A stretch of 22,998 bases of DNA. Source: 13-2-20CM-68-14 sp036378475. GTDB lineage: Bacteria > Actinomycetota > Thermoleophilia > Gaiellales > Gaiellaceae. The notes under the pieces are model-generated. The model saw only the letters and a program-made list of their open reading frames with translations, was not told where the DNA came from and ran no database searches. Of the stretch, positions 14,446 through 21,188 are shown piece after piece. Position 1 is the stretch's first letter, and the number at the start of each line of letters is the position of its first letter. The DNA lies in assembly GCA_036378475.1 (NCBI GenBank), contig DASUWJ010000142.1:1-22998 (forward strand), in the 5' to 3' direction. The position numbers and the translations under genes were made by a program.

Positions 14446-15505
14446 CTGGCTCGCCGCGCTCTCGCCCTGGCCGGAGGAGTTCGGGCTCGGCCGGATGCAC
14501 GCCCTCCTGGCCGAGCTCGGGCAGCCGCAGCGCCGCTATCCGGCGATCCACGTCGTCGGCACGAACGGCAAGTCGACCGCGACCAGGCGGGCGGCCGCGT
14601 TTCTCGTGCGCGAGGGCCTGAGCGCGGGCGCCTACACCTCGCCGCACGTCGCCGGCTGGAGCGAGCGGATTCAGCTCGACGGCGAGGACGCGGACCTCGA
14701 GGCGGCGCTGGCCCGGATCCGGGCGGCGGCCGAGCGCGTGGGCGCGACCCAGTTCGAGGCGCTGACGGCCGCCGCGCTCGCCGAGTTCGCGGCCGCGGGA
14801 GTCGAGGTCGCCGTCGTCGAGGCGGGCCTCGGGGGCCGGCTCGATGCCACGAACGTGCTCGAGGCCGGGATCGTCGGCCTGACCAACGTCTCGCTCGAGC
14901 ACACCGACGTCCTGGGCGCGACGCGCCCCCAGATCGCGCGCGAGAAGCTCGCGGTCGTCTCGCCGGGCGCGACGGTCGTGCTCGGCGAGGGGGAGTGGGA
15001 GGGGATCGCCCGGGCAAACGGCGCCGCCGAGATCGTGCGAAGCGACGATCTCGGCCGCACACTCGCGGAGCGATTCCTCGGCCGCCCGCTCGCCGGCGAG
15101 GTTCGAACCGGCCTCCACGGGCGTTTCGACCTCGTCGGCGAAGACGTCTACGCGGGCGCACACAACCCGGCGGGGGTGGACTGGCTGCTCGCACGCCTCC
15201 CCCGGCGCGACTACGTCCTCTGCGTGGCGATCCTCGCCGACAAGGACGCGCGCGCCATGCTCGCCGGCCTCCGCCGGACAGGCGGGGAGTTCGTCGCGAC
15301 CGAGACCCAAGGCGGCCGTTCGCTTCCGGCCGCCGAGCTTGCGCGGCTCGCGAGGGAGTTTTTCCCCGCCGTCGAATCGGTTGCAGATGCAGGTGCCGCG
15401 CTCGAACGGGCCAGGGAGCTGGCGGGGGAGCGAGGGGCCGTTCTCGTCACCGGCTCGCTCTACCTCATTCGCGACCTCTTCGGCCGCCTGGAAACCGTAC
15501 GATGA
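14429..15505 (+). CDS. folC: Folylpolyglutamate synthase / dihydrofolate synthase
   Basis: A 358-residue Mur-ligase-type enzyme that adds glutamate to folates (and often also makes dihydrofolate from dihydropteroate). The ATP loop G-T-N-G-K-S-T is at 44-50; Y-T-S-P-H-V, V-E-A-G-L-G-G-R-L-D-A-T-N-V and L-E-H-T-D-V-L-G follow in the family's order. It is shorter than the usual 420 or so residues, mainly in the C-terminal domain. The ATG at 14429 gives M-P-S-Q-T-D-W, a normal start just ahead of the conserved W-P-E-E-F-G-L-G-R block; earlier in-frame codons are out-of-frame valS. It overlaps valS by 17 bases and its TGA overlaps the ATG of the next gene, so the three are co-translated. Confidence 0.93.
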   Translation: MPSQTDWLAALSPWPEEFGLGRMHALLAELGQPQRRYPAIHVVGTNGKSTATRRAAAFLVREGLSAGAYTSPHVAGWSERIQLDGEDADLEAALARIRAAAERVGATQFEALTAAALAEFAAAGVEVAVVEAGLGGRLDATNVLEAGIVGLTNVSLEHTDVLGATRPQIAREKLAVVSPGATVVLGEGEWEGIARANGAAEIVRSDDLGRTLAERFLGRPLAGEVRTGLHGRFDLVGEDVYAGAHNPAGVDWLLARLPRRDYVLCVAILADKDARAMLAGLRRTGGEFVATETQGGRSLPAAELARLAREFFPAVESVADAGAALERARELAGERGAVLVTGSLYLIRDLFGRLETVR

Positions 15506-15615
15506 CGAAGCTCGGCGAGCGGCTGAGCGTCTTCGCGGTGGCCCTGATCGTGATCGTGATGGTCGTGGGGCTCGCGTTCGGCGCCGGCTACCTCGTCGGG
15601 AAGCTCCTTCTCTGA
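15502..15615 (+). CDS. 37-residue single-span membrane protein
   Basis: ATG at 15502 overlaps the folC stop (ATGA). The frame encodes M-T-K-L-G-E-R-L-S-V followed by one long hydrophobic span (about 11-37) with a glycine pattern G-L-A-F-G-A-G-Y-L-V-G and a Lys near the end. The basic start and the coupling to folC support real expression. In several actinobacteria a different membrane protein gene (DUF4233) sits between folC and ndk; this one is far shorter and I do not recognise it. It may act with the zinc-ribbon membrane protein encoded 13 bases downstream. Confidence 0.7.
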   Translation: MTKLGERLSVFAVALIVIVMVVGLAFGAGYLVGKLLL

Positions 15616-15628
15616 CCGGAGCGTGGAC

Positions 15629-16168
15629 ATGATGCACGGAGAGATGATCGCCAGCGGCACCTTCGGGTTCTTCAGCTCTGGCACCTGGGCGATCGTCCGC
15701 AATCTCGCCCTCTTTCTCGTCGCCGTCTTCTGGCTCGCCGTCGCCGTCTGGGTCTACAAGGACGCGCGGCGGCGGATCGAGGATCCCTGGCTGGTCGCGA
15801 TGGCAACCCTGATCGGGCTTGTGCCGCCGTTCCTCGGGGCGCTGATCTACCTGCTCCTGCGGCCTCCCGAGTACCTCGAGGAGGTGCGGGAGCGGGAGCT
15901 CGAGATTCGCGCGATGGAGCACCGGCTCGCCGCCCGGGACCTCCACTGCCCGGTTTGCCGTGCGCAGGTCGACTCGACCTTTCTCGTCTGTCCGGTCTGC
16001 ACGACGAAGCTGAAGCAGGCCTGCGCCAACTGCAAGGCCCCGCTCGAGGCGCTCTGGCAGGTCTGCCCGTACTGCGAGACGCCGGTCGAGACCCCGGCCT
16101 CGCTCGACTTCGGCCGCACGCAGCGGCTCGAGCCGCGCACCCGCAGGGAGCGGCGACGGGCTGAGTAG
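15629..16168 (+). CDS. Two-span membrane protein with a cytoplasmic double zinc ribbon
   Basis: A 179-residue protein. Two membrane spans lie at about 23-43 and 57-77 with a basic loop (K-D-A-R-R-R) between them. A charged helix (81-103, rich in Glu/Arg) leads to eight cysteines in four C-x2-C pairs: 107/110, 121/124, 132/135 and 146/149, a double zinc ribbon. The tail is strongly basic. Family members of this kind are annotated only as zinc-ribbon proteins. The start was set at ATG 15629, 7 bases after a GGAG sequence; GTG 15623 and ATG 15632 are alternatives. It follows the 37-residue membrane protein by 13 bases and its TAG stop is part of the -10-like sequence before ndk. The basic loop facing the cytoplasm would put both termini outside unless the spans form a hairpin, so topology is uncertain. 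Confidence 0.85.
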   Translation: MMHGEMIASGTFGFFSSGTWAIVRNLALFLVAVFWLAVAVWVYKDARRRIEDPWLVAMATLIGLVPPFLGALIYLLLRPPEYLEEVRERELEIRAMEHRLAARDLHCPVCRAQVDSTFLVCPVCTTKLKQACANCKAPLEALWQVCPYCETPVETPASLDFGRTQRLEPRTRRERRRAE

Positions 16169-16171
16169 ACT
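16166..16171 (+). promoter_or_regulatory. -10-like TAGACT of ndk, formed on the upstream stop codon
   Basis: TAGACT (4/6 to TATAAT, TANNNT form) contains the TAG stop of the zinc-ribbon gene and lies 9 bases before the ndk ATG, which has no Shine-Dalgarno sequence. The identical hexamer, also on a TAG stop, precedes mreB. Confidence 0.4.
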
Positions 16172-16180
16172 CCGCCGCCG

Positions 16181-16597
16181 ATGGCGGCTGAGTCGACGCT
16201 CGTCCTGATCAAACCCGACGCGCTCGAGCGACAGCTCGCGGGCGAGATCCTCGGCCGCTTCGAACGGCGCGGGCTGGTGCTTTCGGCGGCCAGGCTCGTC
16301 CGCGCCGATCGCCCGCTGGCCGAGGAGCACTACCAGGAGCATCGGGAGAAGCCGTTCTTCGGCGAGCTCGTCGAATTCATCACTTCGGCGCCGACGCTCG
16401 CGCTCGCCCTCGAGGGCGAGTCCGCGATCTCCGTCGTACGGATGACGATCGGGGCGACCAATCCCGCCGATGCCGCTCCGGGGACGATTCGCGGTGATCT
16501 CGCGCTCGCGATGCCGAATAACCTCGTCCACGGCTCGGACTCGCCGGAGTCCGCCCGGCGCGAGCTGACGCTCTGGTTCGGCGATGGCCCGGCCTGA
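16181..16597 (+). CDS. ndk: Nucleoside diphosphate kinase
   Basis: A 138-residue enzyme that equalises the nucleoside triphosphate pools through a phosphohistidine intermediate. Landmarks: T-L-V-L-I-K-P-D-A (6-14), the phosphate-binding region M-T-I-G-A-T-N-P-A-D-A-A-P-G-T-I-R-G-D (88-106), and the active-site His117 in N-L-V-H-G-S-D-S. Length and motifs are standard. The ATG at 16181 has no Shine-Dalgarno sequence but a TAGACT hexamer 9 bases upstream. The 3' end overlaps the following methyltransferase gene by 14 bases. Confidence 0.97.
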   Translation: MAAESTLVLIKPDALERQLAGEILGRFERRGLVLSAARLVRADRPLAEEHYQEHREKPFFGELVEFITSAPTLALALEGESAISVVRMTIGATNPADAAPGTIRGDLALAMPNNLVHGSDSPESARRELTLWFGDGPA

Positions 16598-17360
16598 GCT
16601 GTCCGCGGACGCCGAGCGAAACCGCGAGGTCTGGACGAAGGAGAACAGGGACTACACGGGGCCGAAGGCGCGCGAGGCCTGGGCGGAGCCGGAGATTCGC
16701 TGGGGCGTCTTCCAGGTACCGGAAGCCGAGCTGCGCGCCTTGCCGGAGGTCGCCGGCAAGGACGTCGTCGAGCTCGGCTGCGGGACGGCCTACTTCTCGG
16801 CCTGGCTGGCGAGGCGAGGCGCGCGGCCGGTCGGCGTCGACGTGACGCCCGCGCAGCTCGAGACCGCGAGGCGCTGCCAGCAGGAGTTCGGACTCGTGTT
16901 TCCCCTGCTCGAGGCGAGCGCGGAGGAGGTGCCGCTCCCGGATTCGTCCTTCGATCTGGCGCTGTCGGAGTACGGGGCTTCGATCTGGTGCGAGCCGGAA
17001 CGGTGGCTCTCGGAGGCGGCGCGGCTGCTCAGGCCGGGCGGGCGGCTCGTCTTTCTCTGCAACTCGCCGCTCTCGATCCTCTGCGCCCCCGACGAGGGGC
17101 CGACCGAGGAACGGCTGTTGCGGCCGCAATTCGGGATGTACCGCTTCGACTGGCCGGGCGAGGACGAGGGGATCAACTTCTACCTCCCGCACGGCGAGTG
17201 GATCCGCCTTCTGCGCGAGCACGGTTTCGAGGTCGAGGCTCTGCATGAGCTGCAGGCCCCGGCGTCCGCGAGGGATCACCCTCACTACGAGTTCGTCCCC
17301 GCCGAGTGGGCCAGAAAGTGGCCGGCGGAGGAAATCTGGCGGGCCCGCAAGCGCGGGTGA
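16584..17360 (+). CDS. Class I SAM-dependent methyltransferase
   Basis: A 258-residue protein. SAM motif I is V-V-E-L-G-C-G-T-A-Y (61-70), motif II acidic residue is Asp86 in V-G-V-D-V-T-P, and later blocks P-L-P-D-S-S-F-D-L-A (117-126) and L-L-R-P-G-G-R-L (148-155) are typical of the UbiE/MenG-like methyltransferase superfamily. An N-terminal W-T-K-E-N-R-D-Y block resembles small-molecule methyltransferases of unknown substrate. The ATG at 16584 overlaps ndk by 14 bases and the TGA overlaps the GTG of maf (GTGA), so it is embedded in a tightly coupled ndk-methyltransferase-maf run. The target is unknown. Confidence 0.9.
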   Translation: MARPELSADAERNREVWTKENRDYTGPKAREAWAEPEIRWGVFQVPEAELRALPEVAGKDVVELGCGTAYFSAWLARRGARPVGVDVTPAQLETARRCQQEFGLVFPLLEASAEEVPLPDSSFDLALSEYGASIWCEPERWLSEAARLLRPGGRLVFLCNSPLSILCAPDEGPTEERLLRPQFGMYRFDWPGEDEGINFYLPHGEWIRLLREHGFEVEALHELQAPASARDHPHYEFVPAEWARKWPAEEIWRARKRG

Positions 17361-17950
17361 GCGCCCCGCCCGCGCCGCCGCTTCTGCTCGCCTCGAGCTC
17401 GCCGCAGCGGCGCGCGATCCTGGAGCAGCTGGCGATTCCCTTCGAGGTCGTCCTCCCCTCCTACGAGGAGCACTCGGAGCCGGGAGCCGCGCCCGAGGCG
17501 GCCGTCAAGGAGCGGGCGCAAGGCAAGGCCCGCTCGGTCGAGGCGGTGGCGGACGGGCGGCCGGTGCTCGGCGTCGATACGGAGGTCGTCCTCGACGGCC
17601 GGGTCTACGGGAAGCCCGGCGACGCCGCGGAGGCCGAGGCGATGCTCGAACAGCTTTCGGGCCGGACGCACGAGGTTGTCTCGGGCCTCTGTCTTCTGAC
17701 GAGCGCCTGGGAGGAGCTCGAGCACGAGGTCACGCGCGTGAGCTTCCGCCGGCTGACCCCGCGCGAGCTCGGCCTCTACGTCGCAGGCGGGGAGTGGCGC
17801 GAGCGCGCGGGCGCCTACGCGATCCAGGGTCTCGGGGCCGGGCTGATCGAGCGGATCGAGGGCGACTACTTGAACGTCGTGGGGCTGCCGGCGGCGCTCC
17901 TCGTTCGTCTGCTCGCCGAGCGTTTCCCCGGGGTGTACAGCTACGGCTGA
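17357..17950 (+). CDS. maf: Maf-like nucleoside triphosphate pyrophosphatase
   Basis: A 197-residue Maf protein, a house-cleaning pyrophosphatase that hydrolyses non-canonical or specific NTPs and is linked to septation control. Motifs: L-A-S-S-S-P-Q-R-R (11-19), the acidic catalytic V-L-G-V-D-T-E-V-V-L (69-78), G-K-P in V-Y-G-K-P-G, then E-R-A-G-A-Y-A-I-Q-G and G-D-Y-L-N-V-V-G-L-P near the end. The GTG at 17357 was chosen because it overlaps the upstream TGA (GTGA) and puts the conserved S-S-S-P-Q-R-R at the normal distance; an earlier frame extension reads out-of-frame methyltransferase. Its place upstream of mreB is a common arrangement in bacteria. Confidence 0.93.
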   Translation: MSAPPAPPLLLASSSPQRRAILEQLAIPFEVVLPSYEEHSEPGAAPEAAVKERAQGKARSVEAVADGRPVLGVDTEVVLDGRVYGKPGDAAEAEAMLEQLSGRTHEVVSGLCLLTSAWEELEHEVTRVSFRRLTPRELGLYVAGGEWRERAGAYAIQGLGAGLIERIEGDYLNVVGLPAALLVRLLAERFPGVYSYG

Positions 17951-17980
17951 GACAGCGGGCTCCCGGTCTGCCGACTCGCC

Positions 17981-17994
17981 GCGAGGGGCCTCGC
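17981..17994 (+). promoter_or_regulatory. Hairpin covering the tag ribosome-binding site
   Basis: GCGAG (17981-17985) pairs with CTCGC (17990-17994) around GGGC. The stem includes the only Shine-Dalgarno-like bases (GAGGGG) before the GTG at 17996, which starts one base after the stem. This could reduce translation of tag, though the stem is short. Confidence 0.3.
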
Positions 17995-17995
17995 C

Positions 17996-18619
17996 GTGAG
18001 CGGCCTCGCCCGCGGAGAGGACGGCAGGGTCCGCTGCGCCTGGGGCGCGCGCGACGAGCTCTACCGCAGCTACCACGACGGCGAGTGGGGGCGGCCGGTC
18101 ACCGACGAGCTCGGCCTCTACGAGAAGCTCTGCCTCGAGTGCCTGCAAAGCGGGCTCTCGTGGGCGCTGATCCTGCGCAAGCGAGCGGGTCTCAGGGAGG
18201 CCTTCGCCGGCTTCGACCCCGATCGCGTTGCCAGCTTCGGTGCCGGCAAGATCGAGCGCCTGCTCCGGGACGAGCGGGTGATCCGGAACCGGCGAAAACT
18301 CGAAGCGATCGTCCAAAACGCCCGCGCGACCCGTGCGATGCGTGCGGAGGCCCCGCTGCCGGAGCTCGTCTGGAGCTTCCGGCCAGGTGCACGGCGTGCG
18401 CCCCGCGGCTCCGGCGAGCTGGTCGGCGTCTCCGAGGAGTCGAGCCGGCTCGCCCGGGAGCTGAAACGGCGCGGCTTCGCCTTCGTCGGTCCGACGACCG
18501 TCTACTCGACGATGCAGGCCGTCGGCCTCGTCAACGACCACCTCGCCGGCTGCTTCGTCCGGGCCGAGGTCGAGGCCGCTCAACGCGGCGTGCAGGTGTT
18601 TTCGGCTGCAGATCGCTAG
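17996..18619 (+). CDS. tag: DNA-3-methyladenine glycosylase I
   Basis: A 207-residue base-excision repair enzyme removing 3-methyladenine. The zinc ligands match the E. coli enzyme: Cys14 in R-C-A-W, His27 in Y-H-D-G-E-W-G, His182 and Cys186 in N-D-H-L-A-G-C. The base-binding acid corresponds to Glu48 in C-L-E-C-L-Q-S-G-L-S-W. K-R-R-G-F-A-F-V-G-P-T (157-167) completes the family pattern. The start is GTG at 17996. It lies between maf and mreB, where many bacteria have other genes such as radC, and its TAG stop forms the start of the TAGACT hexamer ahead of mreB. Confidence 0.95.
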   Translation: MSGLARGEDGRVRCAWGARDELYRSYHDGEWGRPVTDELGLYEKLCLECLQSGLSWALILRKRAGLREAFAGFDPDRVASFGAGKIERLLRDERVIRNRRKLEAIVQNARATRAMRAEAPLPELVWSFRPGARRAPRGSGELVGVSEESSRLARELKRRGFAFVGPTTVYSTMQAVGLVNDHLAGCFVRAEVEAAQRGVQVFSAADR

Positions 18620-18622
18620 ACT
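18617..18622 (+). promoter_or_regulatory. -10-like TAGACT of mreB, formed on the tag stop codon
   Basis: TAGACT begins with the TAG stop of tag and lies 12 bases before the mreB ATG, which lacks a Shine-Dalgarno sequence. Transcription from it would give a leader of only a few bases. The identical hexamer on a stop codon precedes ndk. Confidence 0.35.
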
Positions 18623-18634
18623 CGGCGCGGGTCG

Positions 18635-19690
<1,056 letters not shown>

Positions 19691-19734
19691 ATCCGAACCC
19701 AAACCCTTCGCTTTCACCTCTCCGACTCCTTCCC

Positions 19735-19740
19735 TAAACT
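19735..19740 (+). promoter_or_regulatory. -10-like TAAACT of mreC
   Basis: The 59-base gap between mreB and mreC is unusually AT-rich for the window and ends with TAAACT (TANNNT form), 9 bases before the mreC GTG. No Shine-Dalgarno sequence is seen and no convincing -35. This suggests that mreC-mreD-mrdA can be transcribed apart from mreB. Confidence 0.4.
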
Positions 19741-19749
19741 AGAGCGTTC

Positions 19750-20673
19750 GTGCCTCGCAACCGCTCAGCACGGCTGGCGGTCTTGGGGGCGGGGGTCCCG
19801 CGCTCGAGGCCGGTCTCATACTCGTCACGACAGGCCAGCGCCCTCAGGCGCCGGATCGTGGCAAGTGTGCTCGTGCTGCTCTCGATCGCCTTGATCACGG
19901 TCTACTTCCGCGAGTCCTCGGGCGGCGGGCTGCACCAGGTGCAGAGCGCCGGGGCGACCGTGCTCCGCCCCTTCGAGATCGGGGCCAACCGGGTCGCGCA
20001 GCCCTTCCGCGACGCCTACGGCTACTTCGCCGGGCTCGTGCACGCGAAATCCCAGAACGACAAGCTGCGGGCCGAGCTCGACAGGCTGCGCCAGCAGCAG
20101 ACGCAGAATCTGTCCGCCGCCAGCGAGAACGCGACCCTGCGCGGCCTGCTCAGGTTCGTCAAAAGCCCGAGTTTCCCGGCCGGTTACTCCTACGTCGGCG
20201 CCCACATCATCGTCCAGTCCGCGGGCGACTTCGGGCAGCAGGTCGTGATCGACGCCGGGGCGACGAGCGGCGTCCGCAACTTCGACCCCGTCGTCTCCCC
20301 GGACGGCCTCGTCGGCACGATCACGAAGACCGAGCACAACGTCTCGCAGGTCACTCTGCTAACCGACGAGACGAGCGCCGTCTCCGCGGTCGACGCGCGG
20401 ACCCAGGCCCCCGGGATCATCCAGGAGGGGCCCGCCGGGATGAGCTTCAACCGAGTCACGAAGGACCAGCGGGTCAACAGCGGCGACCTCCTGATCACCT
20501 CGGGCTGGAAGACCCCCACCCTGAGCTCGATCTATCCGCCGGGGATCCCGATCGGTCGGGTCACGTTCGTCGGCCAGAACGAGGTCGACTTCTACAAGCA
20601 CGTGCAGCTGCAGCTCTTCGCCAATTTCCAATCGTTGAGCTCGGTGCTCGTCCTCGTTCCGAAGCACCGATGA
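19750..20673 (+). CDS. mreC: MreC, rod-shape determining protein
   Basis: A 307-residue protein of the elongasome linking MreB to wall synthases. A basic N-terminus is followed by one membrane span (about 36-53, R-I-V-A-S-V-L-V-L-L-S-I-A-L-I-T-V-Y-F), a coiled coil (about 98-133, with S-Q-N-D-K-L-R-A-E-L-D-R-L-R-Q-Q-Q) and the two beta-domains containing V-V-I-D-A-G-A-T-S-G-V, P-D-G-L-V-G-T-I and the closing V-L-V-L-V-P. The start is GTG at 19750. Its TGA overlaps the mreD ATG (ATGA). Confidence 0.95.
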   Translation: MPRNRSARLAVLGAGVPRSRPVSYSSRQASALRRRIVASVLVLLSIALITVYFRESSGGGLHQVQSAGATVLRPFEIGANRVAQPFRDAYGYFAGLVHAKSQNDKLRAELDRLRQQQTQNLSAASENATLRGLLRFVKSPSFPAGYSYVGAHIIVQSAGDFGQQVVIDAGATSGVRNFDPVVSPDGLVGTITKTEHNVSQVTLLTDETSAVSAVDARTQAPGIIQEGPAGMSFNRVTKDQRVNSGDLLITSGWKTPTLSSIYPPGIPIGRVTFVGQNEVDFYKHVQLQLFANFQSLSSVLVLVPKHR

Positions 20674-21188
20674 CGCTCGACGTCGCGAAGGGGGCGGCGC
20701 TCGTCTTCGTCGCCGTGATCGTGCAGGTGACGCTGCTCTCCGACATCAACGTCTCGCACGGGGCGCCAAACCTCGTGCTCGTCGTCTTGGTCTCGGTGGC
20801 CCTCCTGCGGGGCACGATCTACGGGGCCGCGGCCGGCTTCGCGGCCGGCCTCGTCGTCGATACGGCCACGCTGCAGACCCTCGGCGTCAGCTCCCTCCTC
20901 TTGACGCTCGCGGGCTACTGGATCGGGCGCTACGGCGAGACGACCGGCCGCGACCGGACGCACGCTCCCTTCCTCTCGGTCGGGGTCGTCACGGTGCTCT
21001 ACTCGCTCGGCGCGCTGATCCTGCACTACATGCTCGGCGATCCCGCCTCGGCTCAGCGCGTCCTGATCGAGGCCCTCCCGTTCGCGCTCCTCTTCAACCT
21101 TGCGCTGACCTTGCCGGTGTACGCGCTCTGCCGCCGGATCTTCATGCCGCCGCCGAGCGGGCTCGAGGAGGTCCGCCTGCTTGGCTAG
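20670..21188 (+). CDS. mreD: MreD, rod-shape determining membrane protein
   Basis: A 172-residue polytopic membrane protein with about five hydrophobic spans (for example V-F-V-A-V-I-V-Q-V-T-L-L near the start and L-L-F-N-L-A-L-T-L-P-V-Y near the end), and the MreD-type P-N-L-V-L-V-V-L-V-S-V-A and A-A-G-F-A-A-G-L-V-V-D blocks. It works with MreC in the elongation complex. It begins in the mreC stop codon (ATGA) and its stop overlaps the TTG start of mrdA by 8 bases. Confidence 0.93.
   Translation: MTLDVAKGAALVFVAVIVQVTLLSDINVSHGAPNLVLVVLVSVALLRGTIYGAAAGFAAGLVVDTATLQTLGVSSLLLTLAGYWIGRYGETTGRDRTHAPFLSVGVVTVLYSLGALILHYMLGDPASAQRVLIEALPFALLFNLALTLPVYALCRRIFMPPPSGLEEVRLLG

Noticed and set aside
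14342..16531. 729-codon open frame on the minus strand
   Set aside because: It is the antisense shadow of folC, the zinc-ribbon gene and ndk, produced by high-GC codon bias; composition is Arg/Gly/Pro/Ala-rich with no recognisable motifs.
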